DNA from: an uncultured Roseburia sp.
GTDB taxonomy: Bacteria; Bacillota; Clostridia; Lachnospirales; Lachnospiraceae
Assembly: GCA_910587865.1 (NCBI GenBank)
Contig: CAJUNX010000047.1
Coordinates: forward strand, 1-7,708
Direction: 5' to 3'
Length of the DNA stretch: 7,708 nucleotides
A model generated the notes under the pieces. That model did not search any database and was not told where the DNA came from. It saw only the letters and a list, made by a program, of their open reading frames with translations. Made by a program: the position numbers and the translations under genes. Positions 1 through 6,670 of the stretch are shown one piece after another; within the stretch, counting starts at the first letter, position 1; every line of letters begins with the position of its first letter.

Positions 1-48
1 ACTTGGGGTAACTATCAGTTGATGTTTTGAGTATATATTTTACGATTT

Positions 49-1386
49 TTAGGCTTTTAAATAATAGCAGATCGTCGTATACATCACGTCAGTCTTTTGA
101 CCTTCCGCCTCCCGATACTGCCTTTTGTTCTGGATGATCTCACGGTGTATCTTCAGAAGCTCGGGAATCTGCGCGGTCTCAATCTCTATCGGATAATCCA
201 TGCAGATAAACGCCGCCTCAATCTCTTCCTGCGCCGGGATCTTCCGCTCGATTCCGAACAGATCCGTCTCAAACAGCACGACAAACAAAAGCGAGACGAT
301 CGCAAAACAGCACCATTCCAGCAGCCTCTTTTTGCGGAACACGCGGAAATTCTTCATAATCAGCATCTGCGCGACAAAAAAGAACAGAAAACCCGTGACG
401 AACATGCAGATCATAAAACAGGGAAACCGCCTGGTATTCTGCGTTTCGGCCAGCACACCCGTCAACAGAAGCGAAACGGAGATCCCGCCGCACATCGCCA
501 CTCCCCAGCGGAAGACCGGCTTTATGATACCGATGCTGATCACGTCGCCCGCGGTCTCAATCATTCTTCTGCGGTACAGACGGTATGCCGCCACCGCAAA
601 CACGACCGCCACGGCCGCATAAATCCCGACCAGCCAGATACCGTGAATCTCCAGTCCCTCAATCTGGTTCGTCGCGTCATCGTATACGTTGCGAACCCAC
701 AGGTTATTTCCGAGATAATAAATCGGTGAGAGAATGCTCGTTTTTCCCGGATTCCAGAAATCCGAGATGCCGTAGCAGAGCAGCTCCACTACTTCCGTAA
801 TCAGGAATCTGCATCCGATATACAGATAATTTGCAATCAGATAGTACACCGGCATGGCCAGCATGTGCCCGGTAAACATCGTCACAAACACCGCCAGTGA
901 GTACGAGAACAATATCATACCCAGCCGGCAGAGAAATCCGATAAACAGGTACTGGATACAGGTAATCTCATTTCCGATACAGACCAGCACGGTAAACAAA
1001 AACGCGATCACCTCCGGAATCACCATAAAGCTGAGTCCCGACAGATAATTGGTCACAAACAGCTCCAGCCGGCTGACCGGAAGCGCATGCACCATATTCG
1101 CACTTTTGGCCGTATACAGATAGGAAAACACCGCCAGCGCCATCACCGCAACGATCAGAAACACAGGCCCCGGCGAGAGTGCCGTCTCAAGCGCACGGCT
1201 GACCAGCATGTACATTTCAGAGCCGTTCTCCTGATAGCCGTAGTACCAGTCCTGACTGGCCCCCTGCCAGAGCGACACCGGGATCATGAGCAGCAGACAG
1301 ATCAGATACAGCGTCCACAGCGGCCAGAAGTGCGTGAAATTTTTCATAAAGATCGTCCTGTTAAAACAGAATGTCTTTGACTTCAT
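49..1386 (-). CDS. ABC-2-type transporter permease, probably C-terminally truncated
   Basis: This is the membrane subunit of the ABC exporter whose ATPase is encoded just upstream; the substrate is unknown. The 445-residue product has a first membrane segment at about residues 20-40, then some eight or nine more hydrophobic segments up to about residue 376. The motif KSANMVHALPVSR lies at 94-106, and a basic loop (YRRRMIETAGD) sits mid-protein; both are typical of permeases in Clostridia GntR/ABC clusters. The start at 1386 is chosen because GGGAGG lies 8 bases upstream; an ATG at 1407 in the same frame would place that site inside the gene. The start overlaps the ATPase gene by 26 bases, implying translational coupling. 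Relatives I recall are much longer, about 650 residues, with a large soluble C-domain (DUF6449-like, from memory). Here only about 69 residues follow the last membrane segment before a TAA, where the DNA turns AT-rich. The family is fairly certain; the truncation is inferred. Confidence 0.85.
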   Translation of the reverse strand: MKSKTFCFNRTIFMKNFTHFWPLWTLYLICLLLMIPVSLWQGASQDWYYGYQENGSEMYMLVSRALETALSPGPVFLIVAVMALAVFSYLYTAKSANMVHALPVSRLELFVTNYLSGLSFMVIPEVIAFLFTVLVCIGNEITCIQYLFIGFLCRLGMILFSYSLAVFVTMFTGHMLAMPVYYLIANYLYIGCRFLITEVVELLCYGISDFWNPGKTSILSPIYYLGNNLWVRNVYDDATNQIEGLEIHGIWLVGIYAAVAVVFAVAAYRLYRRRMIETAGDVISIGIIKPVFRWGVAMCGGISVSLLLTGVLAETQNTRRFPCFMICMFVTGFLFFFVAQMLIMKNFRVFRKKRLLEWCCFAIVSLLFVVLFETDLFGIERKIPAQEEIEAAFICMDYPIEIETAQIPELLKIHREIIQNKRQYREAEGQKTDVMYTTICYYLKA

Positions 1387-2260
1387 AATCCGCACCTCCC
1401 ATCTCATAAATAAAAATTTCCTCGAGCGTCAGAGGCAGGATATCTACAATCGTAGGATTGCTTTCAGCCAGCGCCGCGCGCGCCTCGTTCGGATCTCCCT
1501 TTACAATCATCGTATAGACACGTCCGGTATTTGACATGTGCAGCACTTCAAAATTGTCCGAAAGCTTCGGCATTCCGCTGACGCATGCCACCTGAATCTT
1601 TGTCACACTGCCCTGCAGGTCGCTTAACGACCGCTCCACGATCAGCTTTCCGTGATGCATGATTCCCACGTGATCACAGACGTCCTCAAGCTCCCTTAAG
1701 TTGTGGGAGGAAACGAGAACCGTCATCTGCTGTTCTGCCACCTCCGCCAGAATAATACTCCAGATCTGCCGGCGCATCACGGGATCAAGACCGTCGACCG
1801 GCTCGTCCAGAATCATCAGCTCCGGCTTGCAGCAGATCGCAAGCCAGAACGCAACCTGCTTCTGCATTCCCTTTGAGAGACGTCGGATCGTCCGCTTCAC
1901 ATTGATATTCGGAAAAAATTCCTGCATCCGGTAAAACAGCTTTTCGTCGAACGACGGGTAGATTCCCTGATAAAAACGCTTCATCTCCATCGTGTCCGCC
2001 TGCATAAAATAAAACAGCTCGTCCGGAATATAAGCCATCTTCGCCTTTATCGTCCGGTTCTCAAATACCGGTTCCCCTTCAATGCGCACTTCCCCTGCAT
2101 CCGGCCGGTACACGCCGGTAATATGGCGGATCAGCGTGGATTTACCCGCGCCGTTCGGCCCCACCAGCCCGTAAATCGCTCCTTTTTTCACATGCATATC
2201 CACGCCGTCGAGCGCAGGAAAGCCTTCGAAGGATTTTGTCAGTCCGTTTACCTGTATCAT
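1361..2260 (-). CDS. ABC transporter ATP-binding protein (YtrB-like)
   Basis: This is the cytoplasmic ATPase that powers the adjacent permease. The 299-residue protein has a complete nucleotide-binding domain: Walker A GPNGAGKST at 34-42, signature LSKGM at 128-132, Walker B LMILDEP at 148-154, D-loop GLD at 157-159 and switch histidine H186. The Q-loop region reads YIPDE (77-81), so an acidic residue stands where many ABC ATPases have Gln; this is common in the YtrB-type subfamily as I recall it. About 80 residues after the core form a C-terminal extension of the kind seen in antibiotic or stress-response exporters. The ATG overlaps the stop of the upstream GntR gene as ATGA, and the GGAGGGGGAG run just upstream, inside the end of the GntR gene, supplies the ribosome binding site. 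All ATP-hydrolysis motifs are intact, so the protein should be active. Bacitracin or cell-wall stress export would be a guess by analogy to ytrABCDEF. Confidence 0.95.
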   Translation of the reverse strand: MIQVNGLTKSFEGFPALDGVDMHVKKGAIYGLVGPNGAGKSTLIRHITGVYRPDAGEVRIEGEPVFENRTIKAKMAYIPDELFYFMQADTMEMKRFYQGIYPSFDEKLFYRMQEFFPNINVKRTIRRLSKGMQKQVAFWLAICCKPELMILDEPVDGLDPVMRRQIWSIILAEVAEQQMTVLVSSHNLRELEDVCDHVGIMHHGKLIVERSLSDLQGSVTKIQVACVSGMPKLSDNFEVLHMSNTGRVYTMIVKGDPNEARAALAESNPTIVDILPLTLEEIFIYEMGGADYEVKDILF

Positions 2261-2631
2261 TCTTCTCCCCCTCCTCCTGTCAGACTGTCAATGCGCTCCA
2301 AAAGATCTGTTTTCCTGACAGAAAGGAAGGAAAGCTTTGTCACGATCTCATCAAATTCTTCCAGGAGCTCGTGCTGCCTGTTGTCAAAAACTGCTTTCTG
2401 TTCCGCCACGAAAGAGCCCTTCCCTGCAACCGTATAGATATATCCGTCATTCTCCAGCGCGCGGTACGCCTTCTGAATCGTGTTCGGATTGATCGCGAGG
2501 CGGGACGCCAGTTCACGGACGGACGGCAGCTGTTCATTTGCGGATAAAGAATCCGAAAGAATCAGCCTGCGAAATCCGTCCCTGATCTGTTCGTAAATCG
2601 GTTTGGAATCCCGGTAATTTAACTGAATCAA
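2257..2631 (-). CDS. GntR-family transcriptional regulator, YtrA subfamily
   Basis: This is a 124-residue DNA-binding repressor that most likely controls its own operon with the ABC genes. The N-terminal GntR winged helix spans roughly residues 8-76: PIYEQIRDGF (11-20), LPSVRELA (35-42), a recognition helix around NPNTIQKAYRALE (48-60) and the wing with GKGSFV (70-75). The C-terminal part of about 45 residues is a short helical dimerisation tail, as in YtrA, rather than a FadR, HutC or aminotransferase-like effector domain. Translation starts at a TTG: GGGGAGG sits 8 bases upstream, and the nearby GTG in another frame is closed at once by TGA. The stop overlaps the ATPase ATG by 4 bases. Members of this subfamily usually repress until an antibiotic or envelope signal appears; the ligand here is unknown. 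Confidence 0.93.
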   Translation of the reverse strand: MIQLNYRDSKPIYEQIRDGFRRLILSDSLSANEQLPSVRELASRLAINPNTIQKAYRALENDGYIYTVAGKGSFVAEQKAVFDNRQHELLEEFDEIVTKLSFLSVRKTDLLERIDSLTGGGGEE

Positions 2632-2654
2632 GCCACAACCTCCCCTGTATCCTG

Positions 2655-2708
2655 CTGTACTATCTGCTTTGATACGGTCAGTGTACCATGGGCGGTCAGA
2701 GGGCGCAA
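2655..2708 (-). promoter_or_regulatory. Possible promoter and operator of the GntR-ABC operon
   Basis: Reading the minus strand, TTGCGC (2708-2703) and TACACT (2685-2680) are separated by 17 bases and could be weak -35 and -10 boxes. A GTACAC at 2686-2681 overlaps the -10, and a related GTACAG lies at 2660-2655. Paired GTAC-centred sites are plausible half-sites for a YtrA-type autorepressor, whose known operators contain similar TACAC/GTGTA arms. The box matches are poor and the half-sites are short, so this is a suggestion based on position upstream of the TTG start. Confidence 0.3.
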
Positions 2709-2727
2709 GTGAGAGAATCCTAGGATA

Positions 2728-2881
2728 TTATGAAGATTTTCTTAATACCTCCCCGTCCTCCACCATGGTCTTTCACCGCAGGTATTCTTTTTTTAACCTT
2801 TCCGTGCCGGTCTGTGTGATGACGTAAGATCTTTTCTCCCCCTCCCCGCGCTCAGACACCATGCCCAGAAGAATATCGGCA
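2728..2881 (-). pseudogene. Remnant of a PadR-type regulator (C-terminal wing only)
   Basis: The minus strand between the MFS gene and the GntR gene encodes a short stretch reading GMVSERGEGEKRSYVITQTG, then TERLKKEYLR, an in-frame TGA (2775-2773), and KTMVEDGEVLRKSS before TAA (2730-2728). The pattern of a charged turn, YVIT..G, and an E-Y-x-x-L/TGA-K-x-M-V-x-D-G-E tail is the end of a PadR-family winged helix as known from Clostridia. The N-terminal DNA-binding helices and any start codon or ribosome binding site are missing, and the frame is broken where relatives have a Leu codon. It is therefore a decayed fragment. A MarR-type origin is less likely because the MV-DG-E tail is PadR-like. 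Confidence 0.6.
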
Positions 2882-2890
2882 CTCGATATT
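2872..2890. other. Small inverted repeat just after the MFS gene
   Basis: AATATCG (2872-2878) and CGATATT (2884-2890) form a perfect 7-bp stem with a 5-base loop, 14 bases beyond the MFS stop on the minus strand. The stem is AT-rich and is followed only by TTCTTC, not a T-run, so it is at best a weak terminator. It also sits at the upstream edge of the PadR remnant. It may be chance. Confidence 0.3.
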
Positions 2891-2904
2891 GTCAGGAGGA
2901 TACG

Positions 2905-4086
2905 CTATGCTTTATCTGTTTTCCTGCTGAACATGATTCCTGTCAGCAGCAGCACCGGAAAGATAACACCCGCCAGAATTCCTTTTTTCAGATCATCTCC
3001 CAGCGCTCCCGACACCAGCCCGACCAGCGTAGGCCCTCCCGAACAGCCGACATCTCCGCCCAGCGCCAGCAGGGCGAACATGGCTGTCCCGCCTTTTGGT
3101 ATCGCTGCGGATGCCCTGCTGAACGTTCCCGGCCACATGATCCCGACGGACACCCCGCAGACGGCACAGGCGATCAGGCCGAGCTGCGGCAGCGGCAAAA
3201 AGGAAATCCCCAGGTAGGATAAGATGCACAGGCAGCAGCTGAACATCATAAAGCGATCCAGATGAATACGGTCGCCATATCTGCCATAAAACAGCCTGGA
3301 GCCACCCATTAAAACGGCGAACGCCATCGGTCCCGCCAGATCTCCCGCTGTCTTTGAAATTCCAAGTCCTTTTTCTGCAAATGTAGAAGCCCACTGACTG
3401 ACCGCCTGCTCCGCTGCTCCCGCGCATATCATCATGATAAGCAGAATCCAGAAGACTTTCATCCGGAACAGTTCTTTTAATTCCAGCCCCGGCCCGCCGT
3501 CCTCAATCAGCGGCGCGATCGGTACTTTTGAAAAAGCCACAGCATTTCCAAGCGGAATAAGCGCCCAGATCACTGCCAGGATCTTCCAGTTCTCAATGCC
3601 AGCCAGGTAGAAAAAAAGAGTTGAAATCAGTACAACCCCTGCATGTCCCCAGCAGTAAAAGGAGTGGAGCATACTCATCGCCTTCTCTTTGTTATCAGAA
3701 GGGCACGCTTCCACAACCGGGCTGACCAGCACTTCCAACAGCCCTCCGCCGATCGCGTAAATCATTACCGCAGTCAGAATCCCGACAAAAGGATCCGGCG
3801 TAATCTCCGGCAGAACCGCAAGAAGAATCAGGCCGGCGGCCGACATGACATGCGCCATAATCATAGATGTCCGATACCCGATTTTGTCCACGAATCCGAC
3901 GGAAAGAAGATCCACCAAAAGCTGTATTCCAAAATTAAACGTCACCAAAAGCGTAATCTTTGAGAGCGGAATCTGGAAGCTTCTCTGAAAAAATAAAAAC
4001 AGCAGCGGTGTAAAATTGTTGACAATGGCCTGTACGATATATCCGACAAAACAGACCGTGATGGTTTTATTATACTGATTTTTCAT
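2905..4086 (-). CDS. MFS transporter, FHS/sugar-permease-like
   Basis: This is an inner-membrane secondary transporter of 393 residues, the usual length for a 12-helix major facilitator. The N-half carries the loop 2-3 motif GFVDKIGYR at 64-72, and an equivalent GRYGDR occurs in the second half, showing the two-fold MFS repeat. The segment GGGLLEVLVSPVVEACPSD followed by LHSFYCWG resembles the helix 4-5 region of fucose/glucose/galactose:H+ symporters (FHS type), so a sugar or related small organic substrate is plausible but not shown. The ATG at 4086 has AGAGG 7 bases upstream, a modest site. Only 27 bases separate it from the upstream 4Fe-4S aldo/keto reductase gene, so the two are probably one operon and may share a substrate. 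No disruption is seen. The exact substrate cannot be called. Confidence 0.88.
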   Translation of the reverse strand: MKNQYNKTITVCFVGYIVQAIVNNFTPLLFLFFQRSFQIPLSKITLLVTFNFGIQLLVDLLSVGFVDKIGYRTSMIMAHVMSAAGLILLAVLPEITPDPFVGILTAVMIYAIGGGLLEVLVSPVVEACPSDNKEKAMSMLHSFYCWGHAGVVLISTLFFYLAGIENWKILAVIWALIPLGNAVAFSKVPIAPLIEDGGPGLELKELFRMKVFWILLIMMICAGAAEQAVSQWASTFAEKGLGISKTAGDLAGPMAFAVLMGGSRLFYGRYGDRIHLDRFMMFSCCLCILSYLGISFLPLPQLGLIACAVCGVSVGIMWPGTFSRASAAIPKGGTAMFALLALGGDVGCSGGPTLVGLVSGALGDDLKKGILAGVIFPVLLLTGIMFSRKTDKA

Positions 4087-4113
4087 TTCGTCGCCTCTTC
4101 ACGGATGCGGAAC

Positions 4114-5268
4114 TTATTCCTGATGTGAAAACAGTTCCCTGGTCTTCTTCATCCGCTCCACGATCGGCACCGAAAACGGACATCTGCTCTCGCACCCGCC
4201 GCAGCCGACGCAGTCCGACGCAGTCGCCTCCAGCTGCTCATAATGCGCACGGACGGTCCCCGGAACCTCATCCTGCATCAGTGCCAGATCATAGAGCTTA
4301 TTGACCATGGCGATATCGATTCTGGAGGGACACGGCGCACAGTGTCCGCAGTAGGTGCACTGCCCTGTCGAAAACCGGTGGTACGGCGCGTTCGCCAGCA
4401 CTCCCGCATAGTCTTTTTCTTCCTCCGTGGCCGTCTCATAGGCCACTGCCTCCTCCACATGCCGGACACTGTCATAACCGACCATCACCGCAGCCACCGC
4501 CGGCCTGGTCAGCGCATAGTGCAGGCACTGTACCGGGGTCAGCGCAACCCCGAACGGCGACGTGTCCGCCTGAAACAGACGGCCGCCCGCATAGCCCTTC
4601 ATCACGGTGATCCCGACCCCGTTCTGCTCGCAGAGCTTATAAAGCTCCTCCCGTTCCGGCGCAATCCCGTTTAACGCTTCGTCATACTGCCCGGAAAAAT
4701 ACTGATCGATGTCCGAGACCGGCGGCAGCATGTCAAAGGCCGGATTGACGCTGAACAGGATCATTTCAATCTCCCCCTGGCATGCCGCCAGCTTTGCGAT
4801 ATCCGGATTGTGGGTGCTCATCCCGATATGGCGGATCGTTCCCTCTTTTTTCAGCTGACGGACATATTCCATGAACGCCCCGTTTACCGCCAGATCAAAT
4901 TCTTCCGTTGTATCCACAAAATGAATCATGCCAAGGTCGATGTAATCCGTCTGCATCCTCGCCAGAAGATCCTCAAACGCCGGTTTTACCTTCGCGAGGT
5001 CGCGCGTCCTGACATACTGCCCGTTCTCCCAGGTGGAGCCGATGTGGCCCTGGATGATCCACTTCTCCCGTCTGCCTTTGATCGCCAGCCCGATATTGCT
5101 CCGCACATTCGGCTCTGACATCCAGCAGTCTAAAATATTGATCCCCTCTTTTTCACAGGCGTCGATGATCTCCTGTACCTCCTTCGTATTGTGGCGTTCC
5201 AGCCATTCGCCGCCGAGACCGATCTCACTGACCTTCAACCCCGTCTTTCCAAGCTCCCGATACTTCAT
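4114..5268 (-). CDS. Aldo/keto reductase with C-terminal 4Fe-4S ferredoxin domain
   Basis: This is a 384-residue cytoplasmic oxidoreductase. The N-terminal TIM-barrel of about 290 residues begins with the family hallmark YRELGKTGLKVSEIGLG; the C-terminal part holds two cysteine clusters, C304-C307-C310-C313P and C353-C356-C359-C363P, expected to bind two 4Fe-4S centres. It could therefore pass electrons between an NAD(P)H or organic substrate and a ferredoxin-like partner. The usual catalytic tetrad (Asp, Tyr, Lys, His) is only partly present: D47 and H116 are kept, but by spacing the Tyr position is E52 and the Lys position is H75. Similar residues occur in a Clostridia subfamily I recognise, so this is a specialised lineage, not decay. 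The start is secure, with AAAGGAGG 6 bases before ATG. It lies 27 bases ahead of the MFS gene. The substrate is unknown. Confidence 0.93.
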   Translation of the reverse strand: MKYRELGKTGLKVSEIGLGGEWLERHNTKEVQEIIDACEKEGINILDCWMSEPNVRSNIGLAIKGRREKWIIQGHIGSTWENGQYVRTRDLAKVKPAFEDLLARMQTDYIDLGMIHFVDTTEEFDLAVNGAFMEYVRQLKKEGTIRHIGMSTHNPDIAKLAACQGEIEMILFSVNPAFDMLPPVSDIDQYFSGQYDEALNGIAPEREELYKLCEQNGVGITVMKGYAGGRLFQADTSPFGVALTPVQCLHYALTRPAVAAVMVGYDSVRHVEEAVAYETATEEEKDYAGVLANAPYHRFSTGQCTYCGHCAPCPSRIDIAMVNKLYDLALMQDEVPGTVRAHYEQLEATASDCVGCGGCESRCPFSVPIVERMKKTRELFSHQE

Positions 5269-5341
5269 GATGTTCCTCCTTTGTCAAATCAATCACGATT
5301 CCTGTTCTGTCTGATGCCGCTTCCCTTTGTTGTCCGTCCGG

Positions 5342-5355
5342 GCGCGCCGGCGCGC
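5342..5355. other. Perfect 14-bp GC palindrome after the pgeF stop
   Basis: GCGCGCCGGCGCGC is self-complementary and starts two bases beyond the pgeF stop codon, in the 88-base gap before the aldo/keto reductase. With no loop and no T-run after it, it is not a standard intrinsic terminator. The rest of the gap shows the reductase ribosome binding site but no convincing promoter. Confidence 0.4.
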
Positions 5356-5356
5356 G

Positions 5357-6496
5357 TCACCTCAGACATAAAAACGCCCCGAAATTTCCGCGTCTGCCAT
5401 GGCTTGCACGGTGTGAAAACAGCACATCCGGGTTGCAGCAGGTGCAGATATCCGTCACTGCGATATGCTCCGCCAGAATGCCGGCCTCTCTGAGGATGAT
5501 TTCATTCGCGCGCCACAGATCAAGCTGGTACTTTCCCGGCGCGCCGGGACGAAGAATCCCTCGTCCCGCTGTGATGCCTCCCGCGGACTCTTTCTCTTCG
5601 CCGGCAGCTCCCGCGGCTCTCCCTGCCTCATTCTCCACATCAGCCAGGACCGTCCGTTCCGGCACGCTGGACAGTGCTCTCTCCTGCCCCGCGGCGGCCC
5701 CCGCGAACTCTTTCTCTTCACCTGCGTCTCCCGCGGCTCTCCCTGCCTCATTCTCCACTTCAGCCAGGACCGGCCGTTCCGGCACATCGGACAGCTCTCT
5801 CTTTCGCCCTGCGACGCCTCCCGCAGACTCTTTCTCTCCGCCTGCGTCTCCCGCGAACACGCCGCGAAATTCCTTCGCCACATCATCCCCGACCTCGTAG
5901 CAGTCCTGGCAGATCGAGGGTCCGACGGCGCAGAGAAGATCCTTGGGCCTGCTGCCATACTCGCGCTGCATCGCCGCCACAGTCCCGGCTCCCATCCGTC
6001 CCACCGTGCCGCGCCAGCCCGAATGGGACAGACCGATCGCCCGGTGCACCGGATCCAGTAAAAGCAGCGGCACGCAGTCCGCATAAAAGGTGGAAAGCAC
6101 CAGTCCCGGCTCATCGGTGATCAGTCCGTCCACATCCCGATAATCCCGCTCTCTCGTCAGTCCTTTCCCCGCATCCGCGGCCGTTACTTTCCTTATATTT
6201 GTCGTATGCGTCTGATCCGTAAACACAAACTCCCGGTCATCCACCTCAAGCGCTTCCGCAAGCCGCCTGAAATTTTCCATCACCGCTTCCCGGTCGTCTC
6301 CCCGGGAAAAGCTCAGATTCATGGAGGAAAAAATACCCTTGCTGACACCACCATAACGCGTGCTGATCCCATGCTTTACCAGCCCCGTCTCCTCAAACGA
6401 CGGATATTTTAACAGGAGAAGCCCCCCGCCGTCCTTTGTCCCATGCCATTCCTCTGTCAGTACCGGCTGCTCTCTGTCTTTTCTAACGATCCGCAT
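5357..6496 (-). CDS. pgeF: Laccase-domain (PgeF/YfiH, DUF152) protein with internal tandem repeat
   Basis: This protein belongs to the YfiH/YlmD/FAMIN laccase-domain family, which in characterised members has polyphenol oxidase, purine nucleoside phosphorylase/adenosine deaminase or peptidoglycan-editing roles. Visible hallmarks are HGISTRYGGVS near 42-52, QTH (H97), the DVDGLIT block (121-127), YADCVPL (C141), HSGWRGT (H158), VGPSIC..CYEVG (191-203), LDLWRAN (325-331), and the C-terminal FSHR..HGRR region. H97, C141 and H158 are the expected metal-site residues. Family members are about 250-280 residues; this one is 379 because of an insert of about 100 residues (216-311) of 40-residue repeats between the CYEVG helix and LDLWRAN. 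The ATG at 6496 is preferred because AGGAGG sits 4 bases ahead; an ATG at 6511 has its purine run directly abutting it. It follows yraN after 174 bases. The fold call is sure; the activity is inferred. Confidence 0.92.
   Translation of the reverse strand: MRIVRKDREQPVLTEEWHGTKDGGGLLLLKYPSFEETGLVKHGISTRYGGVSKGIFSSMNLSFSRGDDREAVMENFRRLAEALEVDDREFVFTDQTHTTNIRKVTAADAGKGLTRERDYRDVDGLITDEPGLVLSTFYADCVPLLLLDPVHRAIGLSHSGWRGTVGRMGAGTVAAMQREYGSRPKDLLCAVGPSICQDCYEVGDDVAKEFRGVFAGDAGGEKESAGGVAGRKRELSDVPERPVLAEVENEAGRAAGDAGEEKEFAGAAAGQERALSSVPERTVLADVENEAGRAAGAAGEEKESAGGITAGRGILRPGAPGKYQLDLWRANEIILREAGILAEHIAVTDICTCCNPDVLFSHRASHGRRGNFGAFLCLR
5564..5851 (-). repeat. 120-bp tandem repeat inside pgeF (about 2.4 copies)
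   Basis: Two full units (5851-5732 and 5731-5612) and a partial third (5611-5564) are arranged head to tail. Each encodes 40 residues that begin G(D/A)AGxEKExAG, continue through (L/A)LS.VPER.VLA.VENEAGRAA, and then restart. By eye the two full DNA units are about 80-85% identical, with changes scattered over the second half. The period is a multiple of three, so the reading frame is kept. The peptide is rich in Ala, Gly, Glu, Lys and Arg and looks flexible and surface-exposed. Confidence 0.9.
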
Positions 6497-6566
6497 GTTT
6501 CCTCCTGTCATCTCCTTCCCGGTCCCGCTGCCCCGTCAGGCGCACTTTTCCCTTTTTCCTCACCGC

Positions 6567-6619
6567 TGCTGATCACGCGCTCCTTTTCCTGATTCACCGC
6601 ACGGCAGGCGCTCCGCTTC
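6567..6619. repeat. Degenerate copy of an internal yraN segment in the yraN-pgeF gap
   Basis: This stretch of about 53 bases in the 174-base spacer matches the inside of yraN at 6800-6852. They share GCTGATC, CGCGCT, CTGATTCACCGC and CGGCAGGCGCTCCGCTTC in the same order and orientation, with about six substitutions and one single-base gap. In yraN the segment encodes roughly GSGAPAEAVNQKKQRAIS; in the spacer copy the gap breaks that frame. The rest of the spacer holds the pgeF ribosome binding site and nothing else I can identify. Confidence 0.75.
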
Positions 6620-6670
6620 GTTTATTCCTGCTGCCCCTGCAGGCACACGCACTCCCTTTATCCGTTCCTC

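Noticed and set aside
97..729. 210-residue plus-strand open frame opposite the permease
   Set aside because: Its composition is Arg/His/Asp-rich with no recognisable motif and it lies antisense to a clear membrane protein.
5342..5355. GC palindrome as a rho-independent terminator for pgeF
   Set aside because: There is no loop and no T-run on the downstream side.
5269..5356. TTGACA just upstream of the aldo/keto reductase as a -35 box
   Set aside because: It sits within 20 bases of the start codon, next to the ribosome binding site, leaving no room for a -10 and a transcript start.
5433..6120. Long open frames on the plus strand and in a second minus frame across pgeF
   Set aside because: They are shadows of a GC-rich repetitive gene; only the frame with the laccase-domain motifs has family signatures and a ribosome binding site.
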